DNA from: Gilvibacter sediminis
GTDB lineage: Bacteria > Bacteroidota > Bacteroidia > Flavobacteriales > Flavobacteriaceae
Direction: 5' to 3'
Length of the DNA stretch: 64,000 nt
Assembly: GCF_028561565.1 (NCBI RefSeq)
Contig: NZ_JAQQTE010000023.1
Span: 62,001-126,000 of the forward strand
Part shown: positions 1 to 9,295 of the stretch, piece after piece
Layout of the letters: every line of letters starts with the position of its first letter
How positions within the stretch are numbered: position 1 is the first letter of the stretch
The notes under the pieces: model-generated
What the model was told of the DNA's origin: nothing
Seen by the model: only the letters and a program-made list of their open reading frames with translations
The model's database searches: none
Program-made: the position numbers and the translations under genes

Positions 1-1
1 C

Positions 2-1087
2 CTCAACTACAGCGACAAAGCTTCTTTGAGTGCAGCAGGAGCTGAGGTGACGGACCTAAAACCTAAGGAAACAATCCTAACAAACACAGGAGGTTATGCC
101 TATTTGATGGAATGGCACGAATACTATTCACCTAAGGCGCTCAATATGATCCTGGAAGAGGGCATTCGGGCTAAAGTGGGCATGAAACCCTTCACCCTTG
201 GTGGGAAACAATACGATTACGGAACCATCATGATCCCAGCGCAGAATCAAAAGCTCGGCCCCCGAGATCTGGCCAAGTTCCTCAATGATGTTGCTCGCGA
301 GAGCCATATTGAGATTACGGGTGTAGGTACAGGTTATACTCAGGGAATTGATTTGGGAAGTAACCAATTCAGAGCCATTGAAAAGCAAGAGGTAGCTTTG
401 ATCATTGGTAACGGAATGAATCCTTATGATGCTGGTGAGATCTGGCATTTGTTTGATACGCGTTATGGCATGAAGATCACTAAAATTGATACGGATGATT
501 TTGGTCGCGCTGATCTGAGCCGATACACGGACATCATTGTTCCTAATTCTTGGGGCAGTGCTTTGGATAAATCCGACGCTGAGAAACTTGAAGATTGGAT
601 CCGCGATGGCGGGACCTTGATCGCCTACAAGAATATGGGACGTTGGTTGGATCGCAATGAACTCATGAAGATCGAATTCAAGTCTGAACAAGACACGGCG
701 ACTAACATCAGTTTTGAACAACGCAGCAACTATTTTGGGGCTCAGGTTATCGGTGGAGCTATTTTCAACACCAAATTAGACCTTTCTCACCCGATCGCCT
801 TTGGATACACCAAAGACAATATGCCCACCTTTAGAAACAGTACCCTGTTTATGGAGGCGGATGCGCAGAGTTACAATAATCCGGTGCAGTATACCGAGAA
901 TCCGCTGCTCAGCGGCTATATCTCTGAAGAGAACTTGGAGCTGCTCGGTGGGACTTCTATGGTTAAGATCCAAGGCAAAGGCCGCGGACAGATCATTTAC
1001 TTTACAGACAACACCAATTTTAGAGCTTTCTGGTACGGAACCAACAAACTCTTGATGAACGCAATTTTCTTTGGTGATGAAATGTAG
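2..1087 (+). CDS. M14 family zinc carboxypeptidase, C-terminal part (5' end outside the window)
   Basis: The reading frame is open from base 2, so the gene begins before the window; the first in-frame TTG at 26 is not a believable start. About 361 residues are visible. They resemble the C-terminal half of the long (about 800 residue) Bacteroidota M14 metallopeptidases, in which the zinc-binding catalytic domain is N-terminal and is followed by a class-I glutamine-amidotransferase-like fold. The stretch VALIIGNGMNPYDAGEIWH, then IIVPNSWG and WIRDGGTLIAY, fits that second fold. The zinc ligands cannot be checked here. The protein is probably periplasmic and cuts C-terminal residues from peptides. 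The next gene starts inside its last codons. Confidence 0.75.
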   Translation, partial: LNYSDKASLSAAGAEVTDLKPKETILTNTGGYAYLMEWHEYYSPKALNMILEEGIRAKVGMKPFTLGGKQYDYGTIMIPAQNQKLGPRDLAKFLNDVARESHIEITGVGTGYTQGIDLGSNQFRAIEKQEVALIIGNGMNPYDAGEIWHLFDTRYGMKITKIDTDDFGRADLSRYTDIIVPNSWGSALDKSDAEKLEDWIRDGGTLIAYKNMGRWLDRNELMKIEFKSEQDTATNISFEQRSNYFGAQVIGGAIFNTKLDLSHPIAFGYTKDNMPTFRNSTLFMEADAQSYNNPVQYTENPLLSGYISEENLELLGGTSMVKIQGKGRGQIIYFTDNTNFRAFWYGTNKLLMNAIFFGDEM

Positions 1088-2222
1088 AAAGTATTTACTT
1101 TCGGGACTTTGTGTACTACTTTTCAGCTTCAATATGCTGGGACAAGAGGACGATCAACAGGACCAGCCCTATCACGTATTACAGGGGGAGAACACCTATA
1201 CTTGGGTAGATAACTCACCGCGAGCTTTTGTGACCATTACGGTACCGGGAGCAGAGATTGAGCCAGAAACAGAGGTGCTCGGATTTACAGTTGACAAGGA
1301 CTATTATCAATTATTGCCACGTCCTTATGAAAGCGAAATGTATACCAATGCTTCAGACACCATTAAGGAAATTGAATTGTTGAATTTCTTTAAAGACGAT
1401 GAAATAAAATACATGGAAGCCGAAACCATGAATACCACCTTAGAGGTCACTTCTGAGATCTTTAAAAACAGTGATGGTAAAAAGTTTCAGTTGTGGTATT
1501 ATCCAACGCCCAAAGCGATTTTAGACACCCTTTCTAATTTTGAAACGGCTACTCGTTACCATTATCACTTAGACTTTGTGGCCAATGATCACCTTTACGG
1601 GGTATACACGATCTCTTATGAAGAGGAACCGCTAGAAGAAGCGCTTGCTCGGATTAAAGGAATCACGGAAACCATAGATGTTTTTGGCTATTATGTGGAT
1701 TTGGACGCTTTGAGCTATCGCTTATCCTTTAATGAACCCGAAGAAGCCATGGAGTTTGTCGACGTAAGAGCGAACTATGCTTTAACGGTACCCGAGTGGC
1801 TCAACATTACGCGTTCAGAATATGAAGATGTCTTCTTTGCCTCATTTCCCGATAATTACAACATCAAAAACGCCATGTCCATCTCCTTCTATGACAAGGA
1901 GGATTTTAAATCCTTCAAGGCATTTAATAAGGAAAAACTGGTCGGTTTAAAAATGGGAGATAATATCGGGCGCACCACAGTCATGATCAAAAATGAATTG
2001 GAACCCCCAGAGAATTCAACAGGAGTTTCTTATAAGATTCAGCAAATGGCTGGCAGAGCTATGTATGAGATGCAATACGTAACCTATGAAACACCTACGG
2101 GATATCTATTGATCAACTTTACAGCCACGCCAGAAACCTATGACATCAATGCTCCCAAATTCAGAGAGGTTCTAGAAGGACTTTCCTTTGATATTGAGGA
2201 AGCAGAAGAATCTGACGATTAA
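1077..2222 (+). CDS. Secreted protein of unknown function
   Basis: This encodes 381 residues. The ATG at 1077 is chosen because it gives a clean signal peptide (MKCRKYLLSGLCVLLFSF, cleavage near MLGQ-ED); a TTG two codons upstream adds nothing. It overlaps the carboxypeptidase stop by 11 bases, so the two are probably co-translated. The mature part is acidic and soluble, with no further membrane segment and no motif I recognise. It may be a periplasmic or surface partner of the peptidase, but only the neighbourhood supports that. The stop codon shares the TTAA palindrome with the stop of the convergent gene. Confidence 0.75.
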   Translation: MKCRKYLLSGLCVLLFSFNMLGQEDDQQDQPYHVLQGENTYTWVDNSPRAFVTITVPGAEIEPETEVLGFTVDKDYYQLLPRPYESEMYTNASDTIKEIELLNFFKDDEIKYMEAETMNTTLEVTSEIFKNSDGKKFQLWYYPTPKAILDTLSNFETATRYHYHLDFVANDHLYGVYTISYEEEPLEEALARIKGITETIDVFGYYVDLDALSYRLSFNEPEEAMEFVDVRANYALTVPEWLNITRSEYEDVFFASFPDNYNIKNAMSISFYDKEDFKSFKAFNKEKLVGLKMGDNIGRTTVMIKNELEPPENSTGVSYKIQQMAGRAMYEMQYVTYETPTGYLLINFTATPETYDINAPKFREVLEGLSFDIEEAEESDD

Positions 2223-2548
2223 GCGATTCGCAATCCGTTTGGAGTTTCTTTGGAAGGCGACAAGATCGTAACTGCCTTGCCGTCTACGGCTCCCAGTACT
2301 AAACATTGGCTCATAAATGGGCCAATTTGTTTTTCAGGGAAGTTCACCACAGCGACTACTTGAGTTCCCAATAGTTCTTCTTTGGAATACTTCACGGTGA
2401 TCTGAGCAGAACTCTTTAGTATTCCCAGTTCGCCAAAATCGATCCAAAGTTTATAGGCCGGGTTTCTGGCCTCTGGGAAATCGGCTACTTCTACAACGGT
2501 TCCCACCCGCATGTCTACTTTGGTAAAATCGTTCCAACTCAGTTCCAT
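2219..2548 (-). CDS. tRNA-binding domain protein (CsaA-like)
   Basis: The product is 109 residues from the ATG at 2548; the frame stays open further upstream, but the homology-like part begins at MELSWNDFTKVDMRVG. The protein is a single OB-fold of the tRNA-binding/EMAP II type. It shows the typical DMRVGTVVEV opening, an AYKLWIDFG strand, SAQIT, and the ending VTILSPSKETPNGLRI. CsaA-like proteins bind tRNA and have been described as export-related chaperones, so the exact role here is open. No operon partner is evident: it converges with the secreted-protein gene and diverges from the thioredoxin-like gene. Confidence 0.88.
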   Translation of the reverse strand: MELSWNDFTKVDMRVGTVVEVADFPEARNPAYKLWIDFGELGILKSSAQITVKYSKEELLGTQVVAVVNFPEKQIGPFMSQCLVLGAVDGKAVTILSPSKETPNGLRIA

Positions 2549-2590
2549 AGTGTATAAATTTAACGGTCTTAAAAATAGGCAATCTTGCCG

Positions 2591-2598
2591 TATCTTTG
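2591..2598 (+). promoter_or_regulatory. Candidate -7 promoter box of the thioredoxin-like gene
   Basis: TATCTTTG matches the Bacteroidota -7 consensus TAnnTTTG and lies 57 bases before the ATG at 2656. No convincing TTG -33 element is seen at the usual spacing, so this rests on one box. Confidence 0.45.
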
Positions 2599-2655
2599 TT
2601 GTAACGATGGCGTTGGATTTCCGACAGATAAGGCACACCAAAACATTACAATTGC

Positions 2656-3237
2656 ATGGCTAGAACTGAATCAAAAATGATCCCATTGGGCACCCCAGCC
2701 CCTGACTTTTTCTTGGACGACGTAATGAGCACCGGATTTAAGAATTTAGAACAGGTAAAAGGAGATAAAGGCACGGTGATCATGTTCATTTGTAACCACT
2801 GCCCTTTTGTAAAGCATGTCAATGAAGAATTGGTTCGCATTGCCAATGACTACACCGTTCCTGGCTTTGGTTTTGCCGCCATTAGCAGCAATGATGTTGA
2901 GACCTATCCACAAGACGGCCCGGAAGAAATGTATGATACCGGACGCAAGCACAAATATCCTTTCCCATACCTCTATGACAAAACGCAGGAGGTTGCTTTG
3001 GCTTATGGCGCTACTTGCACTCCAGATTTCTTTGTCTTTGATGCCGATCTAAAATTGGTCTATCGCGGTCAATTGGATGACTCGCGCCCTTCTAATGGTA
3101 TTCCAGTGAATGGTCGGGATCTACGTGAGGCCTTAGATAATATCCTAAATAACCATCCGCAGCGCAAAGATCAAAAACCGAGTATTGGTTGTAATATCAA
3201 ATGGAAACCAAATTCAGAAGACGGCTTGCAATTCTAG
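2656..3237 (+). CDS. Thioredoxin-like/redoxin family protein
   Basis: This is a cytoplasmic protein of 193 residues with a thioredoxin fold of the AhpC/TSA-like type. FICNHCPFVKH (about residues 47-57) carries the redox CxxC as CNHC, and ATCTPDFFVFD supplies the cis-proline strand. The C-terminal PSIGCNIKWK is typical of this peroxiredoxin-like subfamily. There is no signal peptide. It probably acts as a thiol-disulfide oxidoreductase or peroxide-related enzyme; the substrate is unknown. It stands alone between a divergent tRNA-binding protein gene and the SulP gene and has its own TAnnTTTG box. Confidence 0.88.
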   Translation: MARTESKMIPLGTPAPDFFLDDVMSTGFKNLEQVKGDKGTVIMFICNHCPFVKHVNEELVRIANDYTVPGFGFAAISSNDVETYPQDGPEEMYDTGRKHKYPFPYLYDKTQEVALAYGATCTPDFFVFDADLKLVYRGQLDDSRPSNGIPVNGRDLREALDNILNNHPQRKDQKPSIGCNIKWKPNSEDGLQF

Positions 3238-3263
3238 CAACATTCGGAGTTGATTGAATAGTG

Positions 3264-3271
3264 TATATTTG
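3264..3271 (+). promoter_or_regulatory. Candidate -7 promoter box of the SulP gene
   Basis: TATATTTG fits TAnnTTTG and ends 21 bases before the ATG at 3293. The upstream -33 element is unclear. Confidence 0.45.
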
Positions 3272-3292
3272 CGGCTTTTTAGCGAAGAAGCC

Positions 3293-4909
3293 ATGAAGAC
3301 CCTATTACGCAACTTTACCCAAAACCCAAAAAACGATATTCTTTCTGGACTTACCGTGGCTTTAGCCCTGGTTCCAGAAGCAGTTGCTTTTGCCTTTGTG
3401 GCAGGGGTAGATCCTTTGGTCGGGCTCTATGGCGCTTTTATGATGGGACTCATCACAGCCCTCTTTGGAGGTCGTCCAGGAATGATCTCCGGAGCGACAG
3501 GAGCCATGGCCGTAGTGATGGTCCACTTGGTGAGCAAGGGCAATGAAGTTGGACTCACACTAGAGCAACCTGTGGAGCAATTGGGACTCCAATGGTTGTT
3601 CATCACCCTACTCCTAGTTGGGATCATACAGATCAGCGCTGGATTCCTTCGTTTAGGAAAGTTTGTGCGTCTTATACCGCATCCAGTAATGTTGGGATTT
3701 GTAAACGGTTTGGCAATTGTGATCTTCTTGTCTCAATTGGGACTGTTTAAAACCAAGGTAAACGGAGAATTTGAATGGTTGAGCGGCGGTCCATTATACC
3801 TAATGCTTGGCCTAGTAGCCTTGACTATGGGAATCATGTGGGGCTTACCCAAACTCACTAAAAAAGTACCAGCAGCCTTATTGGCAATTATTGTTGTGGC
3901 AGCGATCGCCATCTTTGGTGGATTGGATGTAAGCACTGTAGGATCCTTTATTCGAGAAGGAGGAGGATCGGGTCTTGAAGGAGGCCTACCGATGTTCCAA
4001 TGGCAGATCTTTGATATGTTCTCCACCTTAGACGGACACTGGCTCAGCACCATTGTTCCAACAGCTTTTATTTTGGCAGCGATCGGGCTTATTGAATCCC
4101 TGATGACCCTTAACCTCATCGACGAACTTACAGAAACCCGCGGAAGTGGAAACCGAGAGTGTGTGGCCCAAGGTGGTGCTAATTTCATCAATGGACTTTT
4201 TGGTGGTATGGGTGGTTGTGCTATGATCGGTCAATCCATCATCAACATCAACTCCGGTGGTCGTGGTAGACTTTCCGGAATTATTGCTGCTGTGGCCCTC
4301 TTGTGCTTTATTCTCTTCGGAGCAGGTCTTATTGAACAGATACCAATTGCCGCACTAGTTGGGGTAATGTTTATGGTAGTGATTGGAACCTTTGCCTGGA
4401 GTAGCTTCAGAATCCTTCATAAAATCCCACTGGCGGACACTGTAGTTTTAATTGCCGTGTCTGCCATCACCGTATGGCAAGACTTGGCCATTGCCGTATT
4501 GTCTGGAGTTGTGATCTCTGCCTTAGTATTTGCCTGGAAGAACGCTACTATGATTCGTGCGCGTAAGCAGATCAAAGAAGACGGCACTAAGGTTTATGAG
4601 ATCTGGGGACCTTTGTTCTTCGGATCGGTTCAGAATTTCAATGGGAAGTTTGACGTAAAGAACGATCCTACTCAAGTAGAGATCGACTTTATGGAATCCA
4701 AAGTAAGTGATCACTCCGGTATTGAAGCCTTAAGAGGAATTGCCAACCGATACATCCAACAAGGCAAGCAAGTCAAATTGACTCACCTGAGCCCAGACTG
4801 CATCGCCTTACTACTCAAAGCCAATCCGCGTTTTGAGACCATCATTGAACGATCCATTGACGATCCGCGTTACTATGTAGTCACCGATATGGTTGACCAA
4901 GAGATATAA
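3293..4909 (+). CDS. SulP family inorganic anion transporter (SLC26-like)
   Basis: The 538-residue product starts at the ATG at 3293; an in-frame TTG at 3254 lies upstream of the promoter box and is rejected. The family signature follows directly (SGLTVALALVPEAVAFAF), then about ten to twelve hydrophobic segments. From about residue 435 to the end lies a cytoplasmic STAS domain (FFGSVQNF, then VEIDFMESKVSDHSGIEAL). Members move sulfate, bicarbonate or other anions across the inner membrane, and the substrate cannot be read from the sequence. Sulfate is tempting given the sulfotransferases further on, but it is not shown. The gene ends in a hairpin terminator shared with the convergent isomerase gene. 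Confidence 0.93.
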   Translation: MKTLLRNFTQNPKNDILSGLTVALALVPEAVAFAFVAGVDPLVGLYGAFMMGLITALFGGRPGMISGATGAMAVVMVHLVSKGNEVGLTLEQPVEQLGLQWLFITLLLVGIIQISAGFLRLGKFVRLIPHPVMLGFVNGLAIVIFLSQLGLFKTKVNGEFEWLSGGPLYLMLGLVALTMGIMWGLPKLTKKVPAALLAIIVVAAIAIFGGLDVSTVGSFIREGGGSGLEGGLPMFQWQIFDMFSTLDGHWLSTIVPTAFILAAIGLIESLMTLNLIDELTETRGSGNRECVAQGGANFINGLFGGMGGCAMIGQSIININSGGRGRLSGIIAAVALLCFILFGAGLIEQIPIAALVGVMFMVVIGTFAWSSFRILHKIPLADTVVLIAVSAITVWQDLAIAVLSGVVISALVFAWKNATMIRARKQIKEDGTKVYEIWGPLFFGSVQNFNGKFDVKNDPTQVEIDFMESKVSDHSGIEALRGIANRYIQQGKQVKLTHLSPDCIALLLKANPRFETIIERSIDDPRYYVVTDMVDQEI

Positions 4910-4937
4910 AAAAAGCGGCCCTTGAGGCCGCTTTTTC
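4909..4937. terminator. Bidirectional intrinsic terminator
   Basis: An 11-base-pair stem AAAAAGCGGCC / GGCCGCTTTTT encloses the loop CTTGA. It sits between two convergent genes, with A-runs on one side and T-runs on the other, so it can stop transcription from both. Confidence 0.9.
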
Positions 4938-4939
4938 AT

Positions 4940-5872
4940 TTACTTTACTTCCATGAGTTCTACATCGAACACTAGGGTTGCATTTGGCGGAATAACGCCT
5001 CCTGCTCCACGGCTTCCGTAGCCCAATTCCGAAGGAATTACCAAGCGCGCCTTATCGCCAACCTTTAAAAGTTGGATCCCTTCATCCCAACCTGGGATCA
5101 CCTGCCCCATTCCTAATGGAAACTCAATAGGGTTTCCGCGGTTGTATGAAGAATCGAATACCATACCGTCTGCCAACATTCCTTTATAGTGCACAGCAAC
5201 AGTCTTTCCAGCTTCTGCCTTAACACCGTCACCCTCTTGGATTAGTTTGTAGTACAAACCACTATCGGTTTTATCAAAACCAGCCGTTAGGTCTTTCATG
5301 GCTTGTTCTGCAGCAGCTTTAGCAGCAGCTTCTCGCTCTGCTTTGGCTCCGTTGAACATTCTAAAAGCCTCTACAGCGTTCCAGTTCTTGGCATCGTCAC
5401 CTACGCGAACGATCTCTACCTTTTCCATCACATCGCCTTGTGCAATGGTATCCACGATATCCTGCCCTTCAGCAACTTTTCCAAATACAGTGTGCTTGTT
5501 GTCTAACCAAGGAGTCTCCACGTGTGTGATGAAAAACTGGCTCCCGTTGGTTCCAGGCCCTGCATTGGCCATAGAAAGTACTCCAGGCCCGTCGTGCTTA
5601 AGCTCTGGGTGGAATTCGTCATCAAAGTTGTAGCCCGGTCCTCCCGAACCTGTACCGTTAGGGTCTCCCCCTTGGATCATAAAATCATTGATCACACGGT
5701 GGAAGGTCAAACCGTCATAATACGGTTGTCCTTGAGGTTTGGCACCGTTCTCTAGGTTACCTTCTGCCAAAGCAACAAAGTTCCCTACAGTTCCAGGTGT
5801 TTTATCATAAGTGAGTTGAACCAAAATGTCACCTTTAGAAGTGGTGAATTTAGCATAGATTCCGTCTTGCAT
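4940..5872 (-). CDS. Cyclophilin-FKBP fusion peptidyl-prolyl isomerase
   Basis: The 310-residue product joins two unrelated prolyl isomerase folds. Residues 1 to about 165 are cyclophilin-type ([19 protein letters not shown], then NGSQFFITH). A charged, alanine-rich linker follows at about 168-200. Residues from about 200 are FKBP-type ([29 protein letters not shown], ending [15 protein letters not shown]). No signal peptide is present, so it should act in the cytoplasm, assisting folding. Both catalytic folds look intact. It is transcribed alone, away from recQ, from a TATCTTTG box, and ends at the shared terminator. Confidence 0.93.
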   Translation of the reverse strand: MQDGIYAKFTTSKGDILVQLTYDKTPGTVGNFVALAEGNLENGAKPQGQPYYDGLTFHRVINDFMIQGGDPNGTGSGGPGYNFDDEFHPELKHDGPGVLSMANAGPGTNGSQFFITHVETPWLDNKHTVFGKVAEGQDIVDTIAQGDVMEKVEIVRVGDDAKNWNAVEAFRMFNGAKAEREAAAKAAAEQAMKDLTAGFDKTDSGLYYKLIQEGDGVKAEAGKTVAVHYKGMLADGMVFDSSYNRGNPIEFPLGMGQVIPGWDEGIQLLKVGDKARLVIPSELGYGSRGAGGVIPPNATLVFDVELMEVK

Positions 5873-5891
5873 ATCTTAGTGTTTAAGGCTG

Positions 5892-5899
5892 CAAAGATA
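5892..5899 (-). promoter_or_regulatory. Candidate -7 promoter box of the isomerase gene
   Basis: On the minus strand the sequence TATCTTTG (TAnnTTTG) lies about 20 bases upstream of the ATG at 5872. The -33 element is not clear. Confidence 0.45.
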
Positions 5900-5939
5900 C
5901 GGTTTTAAATGGGCTTGGTAAATCTAGATGAGCAACAAT

Positions 5940-8135
5940 CTAATTGGCTACCTCGCTGATGAATTTAATGCGATACAAACGAAGTTCTTCATCGTCGTAG
6001 TCGCCATCAAACTCTTCCATGGCCACATCGATCTTATCTGTTTCGGCTTCTAGGAAGTAATCGTGGATCTCTTCTTGTTGATCCTCGTCCAAAATATCCT
6101 CCAAATAATAATCAATATTGAGTTTGGTCCCGCTAAAGACAATAGCTTCCATTTCCTTAATGAACTCTGGCATTTCAAGGCCTTTAGCCGAGGCGATATC
6201 ATCCAAGGGTAATTTGCGATCAATATTTTGAATGATGTATAGTTTTAAGGCCGAGTTGGTTCCGGTTGATTTGACCACAAAATCATCGGGGCGCTCAATA
6301 TTGTTCTCTTCCACATAACGGGCAATAAGGCTAACAAAAGGCTCGCCGTATTTTTTGGCCTTCCCTTCACCCACTCCGTGAACGTTGGAGAGTTCACTGA
6401 TGGTAATGGGGTATTTAAGCGCCATATCTTCTAAAGAAGGATCTTGGAAAATAACAAAAGGCGGTAAATCGAGTTTATTAGCCACCTTTTTGCGCTCTTC
6501 TTTGAGCAGTTTAAATAAGTTTTTATCCGTTCCTTCTCCGTTGGATTTCTTAGCTACGGTGATGGAAGTGTCTTCCTCATGATCGAATTTGTGATCTTCA
6601 GTCATCATAAAGGACACAGGATTGTCAATATAATCCAATCCCTTCTGAGTGAGTTTAAGCACACCATAGGTCTCAATATCCTTTCTGATGTAGCCAGCCA
6701 CCAACGATTGACGGATCAGCGCCATCCAATAGGATTTGTCTTGATGCTTCCCGGAGCCAAAGAAATCCTGTTGGTCAGTTCTGTGGGATTTGATCAAAGC
6801 ATTGACATCTCCCACCATAACTCGTACCAATTCTTTCGCTTTGTATTGCTGATTGGTCTTGCCCAATACGCTCAGCAGTAAATGCAATTGCTCTTGCGCC
6901 TCGTGTTTCTTTTTTGGGTTGCGGACGTTATCATCCATATCGCCGCCGGCGCCAGTCTTTACGTCAAATTCCTCTCCGAAGTAATGCAACAAAAACTTTC
7001 TACGAGACATGCTGGTCTCCGCAAAGGCAACCATCTCTTGAAGCAGCGCATGACCGATCTCCTGTTCTGCAACAGGCTTTCCGCTCATGAACTTCTCCAA
7101 CTTTTCAATATCCTTATAGGAGTAAAAGGCCAAACAATGCCCTTCTCCTCCATCACGACCGGCACGTCCGGTCTCTTGATAATAGCTTTCTATACTTTTA
7201 GGAATATCGTTGTGGATCACAAAACGCACGTCGGGTTTGTCAATCCCCATTCCGAATGCTATTGTGGCAACCACTACATCAGCATCTTCCATCAAGAACA
7301 TATCCTGATGCTTCACCCGAGTTTTAGGATCTAAACCAGCGTGATAAGGAACTGCTGCAATGCCATTCACTTGAAGGGTTTGCGCCAGCTCTTCCACGCG
7401 TTTTCTGCTCAAACAGTAAATAATACCGCTCTTCCCTTGATTTTGTTTTACAAAGCGGGTAATGTCTGCATCCACATTTTTGGTCTTGGGACGCACTTCA
7501 TAAAAGAGATTCGGTCGGTTAAATGAGGCTTTAAAGGTATTGGCCTGTTGAATTCCAAGGTTTTTTAGGATGTCTTCCTGTACCTTTGGCGTAGCCGTAG
7601 CCGTGAGCCCAATTATTGGAATGGCGTCTCCCAAACGATTGATGAGCGTGCGCAAATTGCGGTATTCCGGTCTAAAGTCATGGCCCCACTCGCTAATACA
7701 GTGCGCTTCATCTATTGCCACAAAACTCACAGTAACTGATTTGAGGAACTCAATATTATCTTCCTTGGCGAGAGATTCCGGCGCCACATAGAGAAGTTTG
7801 GTCACTCCGTCTACTATGTCTTGTTTAACTTGTTTTACTTCTGATTTATTCAGGGAAGAATTAAGTACGTGGGCAATCCCCTTGTTCTCAGAGATGGCTC
7901 TTAAAGCATCCACCTGATTTTTCATCAAGGCGATCAAGGGAGAAACCACTATGGCGGTGCCATCTTTCATCAAGGCAGGGAGCTGATAACACAGAGACTT
8001 GCCTCCGCCCGTAGGCATGATGACAAAAGTGTTGTGGTCGGTGACCACGCTTTTGATCACCTGTTCCTGTAGCCCCTTAAATTGGTCAAAACCAAAATAT
8101 TTCTTGAGTGCAGCGTATAATTCGGAATCGTTCAC
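5940..8135 (-). CDS. recQ: ATP-dependent DNA helicase RecQ
   Basis: This 731-residue superfamily 2 helicase unwinds DNA 3'-5' in recombination and repair. Walker A is PTGGGKS at 41-47, the DEAH box is at 142-145 (IDEAHCISEWGHDFRPEYR), and motif VI is QETGRAGRDG. A RecQ C-terminal winged-helix region follows, then an HRDC domain at about 545-605 (SLEDMALKYPITISELSN). The acidic tail (about 680-731) is longer than in E. coli RecQ. The start is GTG at 8135; no in-frame ATG lies nearby, and this start places the helicase motifs at normal distances from the N-terminus. Confidence 0.95.
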   Translation of the reverse strand: MNDSELYAALKKYFGFDQFKGLQEQVIKSVVTDHNTFVIMPTGGGKSLCYQLPALMKDGTAIVVSPLIALMKNQVDALRAISENKGIAHVLNSSLNKSEVKQVKQDIVDGVTKLLYVAPESLAKEDNIEFLKSVTVSFVAIDEAHCISEWGHDFRPEYRNLRTLINRLGDAIPIIGLTATATPKVQEDILKNLGIQQANTFKASFNRPNLFYEVRPKTKNVDADITRFVKQNQGKSGIIYCLSRKRVEELAQTLQVNGIAAVPYHAGLDPKTRVKHQDMFLMEDADVVVATIAFGMGIDKPDVRFVIHNDIPKSIESYYQETGRAGRDGGEGHCLAFYSYKDIEKLEKFMSGKPVAEQEIGHALLQEMVAFAETSMSRRKFLLHYFGEEFDVKTGAGGDMDDNVRNPKKKHEAQEQLHLLLSVLGKTNQQYKAKELVRVMVGDVNALIKSHRTDQQDFFGSGKHQDKSYWMALIRQSLVAGYIRKDIETYGVLKLTQKGLDYIDNPVSFMMTEDHKFDHEEDTSITVAKKSNGEGTDKNLFKLLKEERKKVANKLDLPPFVIFQDPSLEDMALKYPITISELSNVHGVGEGKAKKYGEPFVSLIARYVEENNIERPDDFVVKSTGTNSALKLYIIQNIDRKLPLDDIASAKGLEMPEFIKEMEAIVFSGTKLNIDYYLEDILDEDQQEEIHDYFLEAETDKIDVAMEEFDGDYDDEELRLYRIKFISEVAN

Positions 8136-8266
8136 TCTACTAAACGTTTTATAAAATCTGCTTAATCAACGGATCCGCAAGTCTGTTAAAAATAACGGCT
8201 CCGATAAGAAGTAAAATACCTTTAAACTCTCCATGACTTATCTCCCCTAAGGCATGAAAAATTATG

Positions 8267-8274
8267 TACTTTTG
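8267..8274 (+). promoter_or_regulatory. Candidate -7 promoter box for the kdsD-tatC-lptB run
   Basis: TACTTTTG fits TAnnTTTG and lies 58 bases before the ATG at 8333. It is the only such box in the recQ-kdsD gap. No clear TTG -33 element is seen. Confidence 0.45.
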
Positions 8275-8332
8275 TATTTACAATATACTAATTTCTTTAG
8301 ACCTCAGCAAGAAGAATAATTCCCGAGTTTTA

Positions 8333-9295
8333 ATGAATCAAGAGCAGATCATTTCCATTGCCAAACAAACAATAGATACGGAGAGTAAAGCCATTGCGCA
8401 TCTATCTAGTTTGGTTGATGAGACCTTTGCGGCAGCCGTAGAATATATCTACGCCTCTAACGGACGCGTTGTGGTTACCGGTATTGGTAAGAGTGCCAAC
8501 ATTGCTACGAAGATCGTAGCTACCTTGAACTCCACAGGTACCCCTGCCATTTTTATGCACGCCGCAGATGCCATTCACGGAGATCTGGGGACTATTCAAC
8601 AAGAGGATACAGTGATCTGTATATCCAAAAGCGGAAACACGCCAGAGATCAAAGTTTTAGTTCCTTTGATCAAGGCATTGGGAAACAAGCTTGTAGGAAT
8701 CACCTCCAATAAGGATTCTTTTTTAGGACAACAGGCAGATTATATCCTTCACGCTTATGTGGAAAAAGAAGCCTGCCCAAATAACTTAGCGCCTACTACT
8801 AGCACAACAGCACAACTGGTCATGGGTGATGCTTTGGCCGTTTGTCTTTTGGAGATGCGCGGTTTTAAAGCTGCGGATTTTGCTCGTTTTCACCCCGGAG
8901 GATCTTTAGGAAAGCAACTTTATTTGCGCGTACGTGACTTGACGGCGCTAAATAGCAAACCACAGGTAAGTCCACAAACCCCAATAAAAGAGGTGATCAT
9001 TGAGATCTCCAAAAATATGTTGGGAGCCACTGCAGTAGTTGAGAACGATACCATTGTTGGAATCATCACCGATGGTGACCTGCGTAGAATGCTCACCAAA
9101 GTAGATAATATTTCCGGCTTGGTGGCTCAAGACATCATGAGTGCCAATCCCAAGACCATAGAGCAAGATGCTATGGCGGTTGCAGCCTATCAAAAATTGG
9201 ATTCGCATGGAATTACACAATTATTGGTGGAAGAAGACGGAAAATACAGCGGCGTAGTTCACATCCACAACCTAACCAAAGAAGGGATAATTTAA
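8333..9295 (+). CDS. kdsD: KpsF/GutQ family arabinose-5-phosphate isomerase (KdsD-like)
   Basis: The 320-residue enzyme has an N-terminal SIS sugar-isomerase domain (VTGIGKSANIATK near 48-60, HAADAIHGDLG, ISKSGNTPE near 97-105) and two C-terminal CBS domains from about 205. It converts ribulose-5-phosphate to arabinose-5-phosphate, the first step to Kdo for lipopolysaccharide. The ATG at 8333 is used; an open frame upstream is not conserved-looking. Its stop overlaps the tatC start (TAATG), so translation is probably coupled. LptB, also an LPS gene, lies three genes downstream. Confidence 0.93.
   Translation: MNQEQIISIAKQTIDTESKAIAHLSSLVDETFAAAVEYIYASNGRVVVTGIGKSANIATKIVATLNSTGTPAIFMHAADAIHGDLGTIQQEDTVICISKSGNTPEIKVLVPLIKALGNKLVGITSNKDSFLGQQADYILHAYVEKEACPNNLAPTTSTTAQLVMGDALAVCLLEMRGFKAADFARFHPGGSLGKQLYLRVRDLTALNSKPQVSPQTPIKEVIIEISKNMLGATAVVENDTIVGIITDGDLRRMLTKVDNISGLVAQDIMSANPKTIEQDAMAVAAYQKLDSHGITQLLVEEDGKYSGVVHIHNLTKEGII

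Noticed and set aside
4909..4937. GC-rich inverted repeat considered as an attachment or recombination site
   Set aside because: Flanking A and T runs and the position between convergent stops make it an ordinary bidirectional terminator; no integrase gene is present.
6579..7334. Two long open frames on the + strand across recQ
   Set aside because: They are antisense to a complete, motif-rich RecQ reading frame, have no start context or recognisable domain, and follow from codon bias.
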